DNA of 5,919 nucleotides. Origin: an uncultured Anaerolineaceae bacterium (lineage in GTDB: Bacteria > Chloroflexota > Anaerolineae > Anaerolineales > Anaerolineaceae). Below are positions 1 to 5,774 of the stretch, piece after piece. Location of the stretch: positions 1 through 5,919 of the forward strand of contig CALAEB010000610.1 of the NCBI GenBank assembly GCA_937890875.1, in the 5' to 3' direction. Within the stretch, counting starts at the first letter, position 1. Each line of letters starts with the position of its first letter. The position numbers were made by a program, and so were the translations under genes. Below the pieces are notes generated by a model. It saw only the letters and a program-made list of their open reading frames with translations, made no database searches and had not been told where the DNA came from.

Positions 1-79
1 GGTAGCCAATGACCATCATATTCCGGCCGACCTGTCCCAGCCCTCCCAATGGGATAATTTGTAATTCTTTGTGTTTCAT
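1..79 (-). CDS. rnj: Ribonuclease J, N-terminal fragment (gene runs off the left edge)
   Basis: Only the first 26 codons are present. They read M-K-H-K-E-L-Q followed by IIPLGGLGQVGRNMMV and I-G-Y. The LGGLGxxGxNM pattern is the characteristic first strand and loop of the ribonuclease J metallo-beta-lactamase core, just before the family's DAG and HxHxDH motifs, which would lie outside the window. In the family this is a cytoplasmic, zinc-dependent 5'-to-3' exo- and endoribonuclease for mRNA decay and rRNA maturation. The ATG is 6 bases after the TAA of the J-domain gene. The only purine-rich tract (AAAAGG) abuts the ATG with no spacer, so translation probably depends on coupling to the upstream gene. 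No other in-frame start lies nearby upstream. The identification rests on one short but distinctive motif. Confidence 0.82.
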   Translation of the reverse strand, partial: MKHKELQIIPLGGLGQVGRNMMVIGY

Positions 80-85
80 CCTTTT

Positions 86-1063
86 TTATGTCGCTTTCTT
101 CAGCTCTTGAAACAGTGCTTTCTGTTTCTCGTTCAGTGTGCGAGGCAGCCGGACTTTGATGCGGGCATATAAATCTCCGCGTTTTCCGCCGCCATTTAAT
201 TTTGGCATTCCTTTGCCGCTTAACCGGATCAATTGGTCCGGCTGGGTTCCGGAAGGCACTTTAAAAATCAGGTTCTCATCCAATGAATGCAGAACGGATT
301 CTCCTCCGAGAACAGCAGTATAAAGATCTACCTGCACATCCATATAAAGGTCGTCGTTCTTTCTTTCAAAGCGAGGATCGTTTTTGACCTCGACGACCAG
401 AATCAGATCCCCTTTTCTTCCGGCGGAATCTAAAACACCGGCAAGACGGATTTTGGTCCCGGTCTTCGCACCAGCCGGAATTTTTGCCTCGATCCGTTTT
501 GAATTGATTTCTAAAATTCGTTCCGTCCCATGGAAGGCTTCTTCCAATGAGATCGTAACGTTATGTTCCTGTGTAAGCGGCCCGGACTGCTGATAGGCGC
601 GGTTAAAGTTCCCGCTTCCAGTTGTCCAGCGCGTGCCGCCGGCGCCTGCCCGGGATTTCCGCGTATTTCCTATTCCGCCGAATATCTGCGAAAAGAAATC
701 GGAAAAATCCCCGCCGAAAGTTTCAGAGGTGAAAAAGTCGCCATAATTTTGTGAGGCTCCGCCTGCACCCTGCGGATTCACATTTGAAACCCAATCGCTC
801 CAATTGTAATTGGCGCTGTTCCCCCCCTGTTGTTCCCAGGCCTGATAAGAAGAACCCAACTGGTCATAGCGAGCCCGTTTCTCCTTGTCATTCAGTACCT
901 GATAAGCTTCGTTAATTTCTTTAAATTGTTCTTCCGCTTTTTTATCCCCCGGGTTACGGTCCGGGTGGTATTTTTTTGCTAAATCCCGATAAGCTTTCCT
1001 GATTTCACTGGTTGATGCTGTCTTGGATACACCCAGTATTTTATAATAATCCTTATATTGCAT
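86..1063 (-). CDS. J-domain co-chaperone, CbpA type (DnaJ without zinc finger)
   Basis: This 325-residue protein would stimulate the ATPase of DnaK and hand it unfolded clients in the cytoplasm. Residues 4-69 form a J domain starting with DYYKILGV and carrying the essential HPD at 33-35, then the usual [14 protein letters not shown] helix and RARYDQLG end. Residues ~79-160 are a Gly/Phe/Asn/Ser-rich segment with [16 protein letters not shown]. Residues ~166-318 are the two C-terminal substrate-binding barrels, including [27 protein letters not shown] and the [17 protein letters not shown] hinge. There is no CxxCxGxG repeat and no cysteine anywhere in the protein, so it is the zinc-finger-less CbpA/class-B layout rather than canonical DnaJ. 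Length fits that class. A GAGGG ribosome site lies 3 bases before the ATG. It is followed 6 bases later by ribonuclease J. No CIRCE heat-shock operator was seen upstream, and no grpE or dnaK lies in the window. Confidence 0.93.
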   Translation of the reverse strand: MQYKDYYKILGVSKTASTSEIRKAYRDLAKKYHPDRNPGDKKAEEQFKEINEAYQVLNDKEKRARYDQLGSSYQAWEQQGGNSANYNWSDWVSNVNPQGAGGASQNYGDFFTSETFGGDFSDFFSQIFGGIGNTRKSRAGAGGTRWTTGSGNFNRAYQQSGPLTQEHNVTISLEEAFHGTERILEINSKRIEAKIPAGAKTGTKIRLAGVLDSAGRKGDLILVVEVKNDPRFERKNDDLYMDVQVDLYTAVLGGESVLHSLDENLIFKVPSGTQPDQLIRLSGKGMPKLNGGGKRGDLYARIKVRLPRTLNEKQKALFQELKKAT

Positions 1064-1386
1064 TTTCCCTCTTCATCACATCCCGGCCTGGTCATTCTGA
1101 ATTTGAACGCACAGCTTTTTGCCCGAGTACCTGATCCCGGCATGCCAGACTGATAATGTCGTCAGAATTCGTTAAAAGGAGGAAGTGCCGGATAACGTTT
1201 TGGCCCCTCCTCACTAATAACCATTTTACAATGCAAATATTTGTTTTTTATAAAATTACCGGCAATTCGAACTATGAAAAGGCTATTCGCCACCCCGTCG
1301 TTTCGCTTCAGGGGCTCACGAACCACTTCTCAATCTGCCCTTTTATTCAGAAAACTGATTTTCCCAATTCAAACGGTTGTAAAAAC
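1064..1386. other. Intergenic region upstream of the J-domain gene
   Basis: These 323 bases separate the metallo-hydrolase stop from the J-domain gene start. An A/T-rich island at about 1205-1265 contains minus-strand TATAAA and TAAAAT strings that could be -10 boxes, but no convincing -35 lies at the right distance, so I do not call a promoter. No strong terminator is visible after the metallo-hydrolase; the only candidates are a CCCC/GGGG pair around 1292-1313 with a 14-base loop and a 3-base GGC/GCC stem before TTTT. Read-through from the metallo-hydrolase into the J-domain gene therefore cannot be excluded. Open frames on the plus strand here have no start-site support or recognisable product. 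Confidence 0.5.
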
Positions 1387-2259
1387 TCAGGAAATATTTT
1401 TAAAATCCGGGGCGCCATCAAATTCATTGTTTCCCTTAACAAACTGGTCCGCTAATTCAATTTCTTCCTGTAATAAAGCCCTGCCGTAATGCGTTTCCAA
1501 CCGTTTTCTTCCCTGCACAAAATCATTCGCATCATTAATAACAGTACCGATTTCTTCGATCCGGTGCAATAATACCATATATTTTTCCTTCTCAATTACA
1601 CTTGCATGCGCCGGGAGAAACCATTTCGCGTCAATTTCGGTTAATTTTTTGATCACGGACTGAAGTTCCGTCAATTTCAGCGAGCTGTTCCGGTAAGGAT
1701 TTTCATAACAGCAATCCCCCAAAAAGAGAACGCCTTCCTGCGGAACGTAAACCACGACAGAATCATCGCTGTGAGGCCCGCCCACATGGATCAGGTGGCA
1801 ATCCAGGTCTTCGACCCGGATAGAACACTGGACTACGAAGGAGATATCAGCCGGTTTTACCTTGAATGAGTGGCGGACCGGCATTTCTTTCTTAATCATC
1901 TCTGCGGCGGCCGCAGTTTCCACGCCGGTGGCAACCCTGGAATTCAACGAGCTGTCCGACCAATCCCACCGCTGCATCATATGGAGCCGCTCATTGGTCA
2001 GGGCATGTGCGATGGATTTCGCCGGAGAGCCGGAAAGCCCGAAAACATGGTTCCAATGCCAGTGGGTTAATGCGATAAATTCAGGATCCGGCAAGCCAAT
2101 GCTTCGGACGTTTCCATAGAAATGGGAAATATGATCCGGTGAATTTCCGGCATCTATCATCAAACTTGACCGTCCGCTGACAACGTAACCCAAAGCAGGA
2201 CGGTTTGTTTGATCATCTTTTGGAAGGTACCATGTATGGTCACTGATTTGGCTTAGCAT
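1387..2259 (-). CDS. Metallo-beta-lactamase-fold hydrolase with HxHxNH variant motif
   Basis: This 290-residue protein has the metallo-beta-lactamase fold and is probably a cytoplasmic metal-dependent hydrolase; no signal peptide is visible. Metal-site landmarks in order are the SLMIDAGNS strand-loop (about 32-40), LTHWHWNH with H66, H68, N70 and H71, H163 in GGPHSDDS, D182 in FLGDC, and H218 in LPAHA. The position usually occupied by the Asp of HxHxDH is Asn here (codon AAC). The substrate cannot be told from sequence; the family includes thiolesterases, lactonases and phosphodiesterases. I chose the ATG at 2259 because AGGAGA sits 6 bases upstream and the N-terminus then reads MLSQISDHTWYLP, the usual family opening. 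The frame stays open to an ATG at 2328, but that would lie upstream of the predicted transcription start and adds a non-homologous leader. It has its own promoter and is flanked upstream by a terminator-like hairpin. Confidence 0.85.
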   Translation of the reverse strand: MLSQISDHTWYLPKDDQTNRPALGYVVSGRSSLMIDAGNSPDHISHFYGNVRSIGLPDPEFIALTHWHWNHVFGLSGSPAKSIAHALTNERLHMMQRWDWSDSSLNSRVATGVETAAAAEMIKKEMPVRHSFKVKPADISFVVQCSIRVEDLDCHLIHVGGPHSDDSVVVYVPQEGVLFLGDCCYENPYRNSSLKLTELQSVIKKLTEIDAKWFLPAHASVIEKEKYMVLLHRIEEIGTVINDANDFVQGRKRLETHYGRALLQEEIELADQFVKGNNEFDGAPDFKNIS

Positions 2260-2265
2260 TTTAGC

Positions 2266-2271
2266 TCTCCT
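2266..2271 (-). promoter_or_regulatory. Ribosome binding site fixing the metallo-hydrolase start
   Basis: AGGAGA on the minus strand, 6 bases before the ATG at 2259. No comparable site precedes the ATG at 2328, so this decides the start codon. Confidence 0.75.
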
Positions 2272-2287
2272 GAAAAATAATTCAAAC

Positions 2288-2299
2288 CGTAAATTTACG
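2288..2299. promoter_or_regulatory. 12-bp perfect palindrome in the metallo-hydrolase leader (possible operator)
   Basis: CGTAAATTTACG is a perfect inverted repeat. It lies about 25 bases downstream of the predicted transcription start and about 30 bases before the start codon. Its position suits a repressor operator, but no regulator gene is in the window and there is only one copy, so the role is inference. Confidence 0.35.
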
Positions 2300-2330
2300 A
2301 ATAGGAGTATTTTAGCGTATTCATGCATTT

Positions 2331-2359
2331 ATTACAAATTTTTTGCAATCATTTGGCAA
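2331..2359 (-). promoter_or_regulatory. Sigma-70-type promoter of the metallo-hydrolase gene
   Basis: On the minus strand TTGCCA (2359-2354, five of six to the -35 consensus) is followed after exactly 17 bases by TGTAAT (2336-2331, five of six to the -10 consensus). Transcription would start near 2324 and give a leader of about 65 bases to the ATG at 2259. This is the best promoter match I found in the window. Confidence 0.65.
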
Positions 2360-2439
2360 TTCCAGTCTCTGCCGCAGCCGTCTAAATCCGGTATTCCATT
2401 TTTCCGGGAATTCGCCCTGTTTAATACAGTCTGCTGAAA

Positions 2440-2480
2440 GAAAGAAGATGCCTCAACTGGTTGCCAGGGCATCTTCTTTC
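2440..2480 (-). terminator. Hairpin terminator after the large FW-domain gene
   Basis: Two 13-base arms, GAAAGAAGATGCC (2440-2452) and GGCATCTTCTTTC (2468-2480), pair perfectly around a 15-base loop. On the minus strand the stem ends in TTCTTTCTTTC, an imperfect U-rich tail. It lies 142 bases past the FW-domain gene stop and just upstream of the metallo-hydrolase promoter, so it separates two minus-strand units. The U tract is weak, so efficiency is uncertain. The rest of the 2260-2622 gap holds only the metallo-hydrolase promoter, palindrome and ribosome site. Confidence 0.65.
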
Positions 2481-2622
2481 TCGACCTTCACATTGTTATG
2501 AAAGAGAATTCTTTACGGACATCACTTCAGTCAGGAGAAACTGGAGCCGGATGATCCGCTTTTCAGGAGGAAAAATGAATTATTCAAAACTTTCATATCC
2601 GGTACGGCTGACATCTCCGAGT

Positions 2623-4383
2623 TTAATTCTGCAGATTGAAATAAACGTCACAGAACGAAGCGGTTCCATCGCTGATGTAAAACTTCAGCCACGGTGTGGA
2701 CTCCGTATCTTCAACATCCCACACTCTGGCAGAGAATTCAACTTTTGCCTGTTCCCCTGTTTTGGTGTCGGGGATCACGATGGTGTTGCTGATCAGATAT
2801 AGATTATCGCTGATTCCGGCGTTGACTAAGCGATAGGTATCCGAACTCCAGGCGGATTTCCCGGAATTTTCAACATACCAGGAAATATTATACGTGTCGA
2901 GAACGGAATGATCGACCTCAATATGCTGTGTTCCGCAGGCGTTTAGCGCCGGTTCCGCAGTGGGCAGCGGCACCTGTTTTTCGTCAGGTTCATTCACTAA
3001 CGGTTCTTCCAGCGGTTCCTCAATGAAAAGATCCGCTTCAGTTTCGTTATCTTCATCCGCCGAGGCTACGCTCGCCTGAATGCTGGCGCTCTCAGAAACA
3101 GTATCTTCTTCCTGTTCCTCTTCATCCGCCGGGCTTTCGGGCGTTTCTTCAGGCACTTCAGCCTCCGGAGTTTCGGTTTCTGCTGCGGTTTCTGTTTCAG
3201 CCGGTGTTTCCGTAATTTCCGCCGCGGCCTCACTCTTCTCGGATGTTTCAGCCACCTGCTGTGCCTCAGCGGTGCTTATTGCCGTGGGCTCCGTTACGCT
3301 GTGCTGCACAGCCGCGGTGGAATCAGCCGGATTCCGTACCTGGATTTCCGCCCAGAAAGCGGTATTTGCATAGCTGCCGTATCCGAACGTATAGCCAAGG
3401 TTGTCCTGAATCTTGTAGTATCCCCGATATGTCCCCGGATTTTCCGGCGCGCGGAGGTCGATGCTGACCTCAACCGTTTCTCCGGGATACACTTTTTTCG
3501 GCATATGGATATATTCGGCGCCGCTCATGGAATCACCGCCGGTAAAGATGATGGTGTAACTCTCGTCCCAGACACAGGTTCCGCCGTTTTTAATCCGCCA
3601 GGTTTTCCTGAAATACGTCCCCGGTTCATAAATTTCCCCGTCCGGAATCGTTACGTCATTAATGGACCGGGCTTTGTTATTGCAGTAGGGATTTCTTCCG
3701 GAGCGCTGTGCCGGTCCCTGCGGATAACAATTGCTCCCATAGCAGGGCTGAATCACCGTACAATTCGGGTTCCCGGGATAATAACAGTTGTTCTGCCAAG
3801 TCGAAATGTTGACCCAGATCGGGGTCTGCCCGTTCAATCCGACACCGAATGTAACACCATCCGGGCTCTGCAGCATCCAGCTTCCGCGAAAAGTGCCGGA
3901 AGTTTGCGGCGCAACCAGATTGATGCTGATATCGATCGTCTGTCCCGAAGCAACATATCCGGGGAGCGAAACGAACTGCGGGCCGGACATCTGGTCTCCG
4001 CTGACGAAAATCAGCCTATAACTGCTGTTCCAGGCATTGACTCCGGTGTTCCGTATTCTCCAGGTTTTTGTGAAATAGCTTCCGGGCGCAACGTAGGATC
4101 CGTCAGCGAAGGTGACATCCTGAACGAATTCCGCCCGATTATAGCTGCTGACCCATTGATTCGGATAACAATAGCTGGTATAACAATTTGTTGAAGGCTG
4201 GCAGGAACCATATTGACCGCAATTCCAGTTATAGCTCGAATTCCAATCGGTCTGACCATAATAATCATAGCCCCATGAATTTTGAGATGACCATCCTGAA
4301 CTGGCCGCTTCCGTTTGAACCGTTCCGATAAAGGATGCAGCACATATCACAATGATTATCGTAATAATCCATTTTTTACTCAT
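2623..4383 (-). CDS. Secreted multi-domain protein with NBR1-type (FW) Ig-like domains
   Basis: This 586-residue exported protein has no recognisable catalytic domain. Residues 1-26 are a signal peptide (K3-K4, hydrophobic core 5-22, cleavage near TEA-A); C14 is preceded by Ile, so it is not a good lipobox. Residues 28-82 are rich in Tyr, Trp, Asn, Ser and Gln and contain C67-C72. FW domain 1 spans about 84-195 with W108, W118, W169 and W190. Residues 196-237 are a Cys/Pro/Tyr spacer with PCYGSNCYPQ. FW domain 2 spans about 238-349 with W262, W272, Y323 and W344. Residues 351-480 are an acidic Thr/Ala/Pro/Glu linker. Residues 483-586 look like a divergent third FW domain. No C-terminal sorting signal or membrane helix is seen. 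A perfect AAGGAGG lies 5 bases before the ATG. The role is probably binding or assembly outside the membrane; the ligand is unknown. The N-terminal half is collinear with the neighbouring 227-residue protein. Confidence 0.88.
   Translation of the reverse strand: MSKKWIITIIIVICAASFIGTVQTEAASSGWSSQNSWGYDYYGQTDWNSSYNWNCGQYGSCQPSTNCYTSYCYPNQWVSSYNRAEFVQDVTFADGSYVAPGSYFTKTWRIRNTGVNAWNSSYRLIFVSGDQMSGPQFVSLPGYVASGQTIDISINLVAPQTSGTFRGSWMLQSPDGVTFGVGLNGQTPIWVNISTWQNNCYYPGNPNCTVIQPCYGSNCYPQGPAQRSGRNPYCNNKARSINDVTIPDGEIYEPGTYFRKTWRIKNGGTCVWDESYTIIFTGGDSMSGAEYIHMPKKVYPGETVEVSIDLRAPENPGTYRGYYKIQDNLGYTFGYGSYANTAFWAEIQVRNPADSTAAVQHSVTEPTAISTAEAQQVAETSEKSEAAAEITETPAETETAAETETPEAEVPEETPESPADEEEQEEDTVSESASIQASVASADEDNETEADLFIEEPLEEPLVNEPDEKQVPLPTAEPALNACGTQHIEVDHSVLDTYNISWYVENSGKSAWSSDTYRLVNAGISDNLYLISNTIVIPDTKTGEQAKVEFSARVWDVEDTESTPWLKFYISDGTASFCDVYFNLQN
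2626..2937 (-). other. Degenerate third FW-like domain at the C-terminus of the large protein
   Basis: Residues 483-586. The segment SWYVENSGKSAWSSDTYRLV lines up with TWRIRNTGVNAWNSSYRLIF of FW domain 1, giving W502 and W512 at the first two tryptophan positions. TPWLKFYISDG matches the GSWMLQSPDG strand, giving W565 at the third. The fourth position falls in the FCDVYFNL strand without a Trp. C483 and C578 could form a disulfide linking the two ends. The assignment comes from alignment by eye and is an inference. Confidence 0.55.
2944..3333 (-). repeat. Acidic low-complexity linker with imperfect Glu-Thr-Pro repeats
   Basis: Residues 351-480 of the large FW-domain protein are dominated by Glu, Ala, Thr, Ser and Pro. 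Residues 389-418 repeat variants of AETETP/EETPES, and 419-427 form a nearly continuous Glu/Asp run. The segment is probably disordered and extended, and it separates the tandem FW pair from the C-terminal domain. It also creates a long Ser/Val-rich antisense open frame, which is a composition artefact. Confidence 0.75.
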
Positions 4384-4388
4384 CGAAA

Positions 4389-4395
4389 CCTCCTT
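4389..4395 (-). promoter_or_regulatory. Ribosome binding site of the large FW-domain gene
   Basis: AAGGAGG, fully complementary to the 16S tail, 5 bases before the ATG at 4383. The same 7-mer and the same 5-base spacing occur at the neighbouring FW-domain gene, where this settles the start codon. Confidence 0.8.
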
Positions 4396-4537
4396 GTAAA
4401 AACCTCATCTTGCTTCCTGATCGCTGAAATAAGGATGATTTCCGGAGGGATTGTTTTCGGACAGATGAGGATTGAATTCTGTGCATAAACACTTCATCAT
4501 TCTCCGGATGGACGCATCCTGATTCCATGCTATTATG

Positions 4538-4551
4538 TAGAGTGCAAGATT
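4538..4551 (-). promoter_or_regulatory. Shared upstream element B, copy 1 (large FW-domain gene)
   Basis: On the minus strand AATCTTGCACT then C then TA. The same 11-mer followed by G then TA occurs at 5496-5509 upstream of the second FW-domain gene. Here it lies about 155 bases before the start codon, directly upstream of a CATAAT string that could be a -10 box, though no good -35 is visible at 16-18 bases. It may be a regulator site or a promoter part conserved after duplication. Confidence 0.4.
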
Positions 4552-4556
4552 CGTGC

Positions 4557-4582
4557 TAGGTTAACAGGAATTCGAAAAAGTT
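4557..4582 (-). promoter_or_regulatory. Shared upstream element A, copy 1 (large FW-domain gene)
   Basis: On the minus strand it reads AACTTTTTCGAATTCC, then TG, then TTAACCTA. The counterpart at 5608-5631 reads AACTTTTCGAGCTTCA then TTAACGTA, two bases shorter. It lies 174-199 bases before the ATG, against 163-186 bases for the other copy. The rest of the 4384-4761 gap holds the ribosome site, element B and the terminator of the upstream gene; no gene was seen in it. Confidence 0.35.
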
Positions 4583-4642
4583 TCCAAAATCTCAAATTTC
4601 TGCCGGGGTGATATCCGATCCGGAATCGATGATTTAAAAATA

Positions 4643-4702
4643 GAAACTGAAGAAAGATCCGCCTCTCTATTTTATCCGATGAGGCATTTTTCCTTCAGTT
4701 TC
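4643..4702 (-). terminator. Rho-independent terminator of the small FW-domain gene
   Basis: Outer arms GAAACTGAAG (4643-4652) and CTTCAGTTTC (4693-4702) pair perfectly. After an A/T-rich internal bulge, inner arms GCCTC (4661-4665) and GAGGC (4681-4685) close a 15-base loop. On the minus strand the stem is followed at once by TATTTTTAAATC, a U-rich tail. It begins 59 bases after the gene's TAG. Confidence 0.8.
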
Positions 4703-4761
4703 GTTCTCCCTTATTTTTGCGAAGCTGAGATCATTAAAATCCGCTTCATGATAAGGCATCC

Positions 4762-5445
4762 CTACGGCCTTTGCGGCCAGGGGTCAGGCTGTGGATAACC
4801 AGGCTGCTGCGGATAACATGAGTATCCGTAACACGGCTGATAACAGTAGCAGTTATAACAAACGCAGTTATTGGAATATTGCGTTTGAGTTGTAATTTCT
4901 GCATAAACCGCAACATTGCAGGCTGTTCCCACGCCGAACAATTGTCCGGTATCACTCTTAAGCATCCAGCTTCCTCTGAAAGTACCGCCGTAATTTGGCG
5001 CAACCAAATTAACGCTGATATCCACAGTTTGGCCGGGGGCTACACTATACGGGAGCGCAACGGAAGATGGCCCGGACATCTGGTTCCCACTGGAGAATAC
5101 CAGGCGGTAGCCGGAATTCCAGGTTACATTTCCGGAATTCTTAATTCGCCAGGTTTTCGTAAAGGAACTTCCGGGAGCGACATACATTCCATCCGGAATG
5201 GATACATCGCTGATAAATGTCGCACATAGTGACGGGCGCGGGTTACAGTTATATCCGTAACAAGGCCTCCAGCAATCATTATTCCAATAATCGCCATTCC
5301 ACCTGTTGTTGTTCCAGTTGGGCGCAGCCGGCGACCCCGGTGTTTCCGGATGCCACCATTGCGCACCGTCAGCAGAAACCGTTCCGACGACTGAAAGCGA
5401 GATCACCAGAATTGGTAAAAGCAAAGAAACGAAAAACTTTTTCAC
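4762..5445 (-). CDS. Small secreted protein with one NBR1-type (FW) Ig-like domain
   Basis: This 227-residue exported protein resembles the N-terminal ~225 residues of the large neighbour. Residues 1-25 are a signal peptide (MKKFFVSLLLPILV, cleavage after VSA). Residues 26-60 are rich in Trp, Asn and Pro. PCYGYNCNP carries C62 and C67. The FW domain spans about 76-186 with W99, W109 and W160, and Tyr (Y181) at the fourth tryptophan position. The tail 187-227 is rich in Cys, Tyr, Pro and Gln, with PCYGYSCYP (C205, C210). By eye more than half of aligned positions in the FW domain match domain 1 of the neighbour. The start is GTG at 5445, placed 5 bases after AAGGAGG; the longer reading from GTG at 5451 overlaps that ribosome site and is rejected. 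No anchor or catalytic domain is seen. It is probably a binding or structural surface protein with disulfides; this is inference. Confidence 0.86.
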   Translation of the reverse strand: MKKFFVSLLLPILVISLSVVGTVSADGAQWWHPETPGSPAAPNWNNNRWNGDYWNNDCWRPCYGYNCNPRPSLCATFISDVSIPDGMYVAPGSSFTKTWRIKNSGNVTWNSGYRLVFSSGNQMSGPSSVALPYSVAPGQTVDISVNLVAPNYGGTFRGSWMLKSDTGQLFGVGTACNVAVYAEITTQTQYSNNCVCYNCYCYQPCYGYSCYPQQPGYPQPDPWPQRP

Positions 5446-5450
5446 AAACA

Positions 5451-5457
5451 CCTCCTT
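5451..5457 (-). promoter_or_regulatory. Ribosome binding site that fixes the GTG start of the small FW-domain gene
   Basis: AAGGAGG on the minus strand, followed by TGTTT and then GTG AAA AAG. The last G of the site is also the first base of an upstream in-frame GTG (5451-5449), which therefore cannot be the start. The geometry matches that of the large FW-domain gene exactly. Confidence 0.82.
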
Positions 5458-5495
5458 TTCCCAAATTTTCGGTCGTTATCCACCGATTAACTCCT

Positions 5496-5509
5496 TACAG
5501 TGCAAGATT
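5496..5509 (-). promoter_or_regulatory. Shared upstream element B, copy 2 (small FW-domain gene)
   Basis: AATCTTGCACT then G then TA on the minus strand, matching the copy at 4538-4551 in 13 of 14 positions. It lies about 50 bases before the GTG start. It is preceded by TATAAA (5514-5509), which could be a -10 box placing the transcription start inside the element, but the -35 is poor. The two copies sit at very different distances from their genes. Confidence 0.4.
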
Positions 5510-5607
5510 TATACTTATTTCCCTGCGGCCCCAAATATTGAAGGGATTGTTGTTGGCATACCCTCATTTCCAATTGCAATCTGTTTTCCAGAATGACCTA
5601 TCTATAT

Positions 5608-5631
5608 TACGTTAATGAAGCTCGAAAAGTT
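5608..5631 (-). promoter_or_regulatory. Shared upstream element A, copy 2 (small FW-domain gene)
   Basis: On the minus strand AACTTTTCGAGCTTCA then TTAACGTA, the counterpart of 4557-4582. GGAAC at its left end and CGTAAT at its right end resemble an extracytoplasmic-function sigma promoter, but the other copy has a different spacing, so I do not call one. The rest of the 5446-5774 gap holds the ribosome site, element B and a terminator hairpin; no gene was seen. Confidence 0.35.
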
Positions 5632-5644
5632 CCCCGGAAACCAA

Positions 5645-5675
5645 AAAAAACCGGTATTTCCACCCCCGGTTTTTT
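5645..5675 (-). terminator. A/T-flanked hairpin terminator, potentially bidirectional
   Basis: AAAAAACCGG (5645-5654) pairs with CCGGTTTTTT (5666-5675) around an 11-base loop, and A or T runs flank both sides, so it could act on either strand. No plus-strand gene ends to its left, so it most likely ends a minus-strand gene entering from the right edge. It also insulates the small FW-domain gene's promoter region. Confidence 0.7.
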
Positions 5676-5774
5676 CTCGGTTTTTCTGTCTGATCCATGC
5701 GGAATTCAGGTTACAAACTTATTTCATTGAAACGGCAATTCAAAATAGCAGCGAGGGCTCTCTGTGCTTTCCGC

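Noticed and set aside
1173..1218. AGGAGG and CCTCCT pair as a possible hairpin
   Set aside because: Six pairs with a loop over 20 bases, no T tract and no gene to serve; likely coincidence.
1290..1320. Possible terminator after the metallo-hydrolase (CCCC/GGGG pair)
   Set aside because: Only four pairs around a 14-base loop with no adjacent T run.
1156..1489. Two overlapping plus-strand open frames in and beyond the gap before the J-domain gene
   Set aside because: They overlap the 3' end of the metallo-hydrolase, have no domain and no ribosome site at their starts. A Shine-Dalgarno-like AAAGGAGG near 1176 leads only to a 10-codon frame from GTG.
2260..2328. Longer N-terminus for the metallo-hydrolase, starting at ATG 2328
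   Set aside because: It has no ribosome site, lies upstream of the predicted transcription start, and does not look like the family's N-terminus.
3080..3373. Ser/Val/Ala-rich plus-strand open frame
   Set aside because: It is the complement of the Glu/Thr/Ala linker codons; low-complexity coding sequence produces open antisense frames.
3301..4194. Long plus-strand open frame of 297 codons
   Set aside because: It lies wholly antisense to the FW-domain gene, whose minus-strand frame shows clear domains, a signal peptide and a perfect ribosome site. The antisense product has no recognisable domain.
4330..4383. Lipoprotein signal in the large FW-domain protein (C14)
   Set aside because: The residue before the cysteine is Ile and the cysteine lies inside the hydrophobic core, which does not fit a lipobox.
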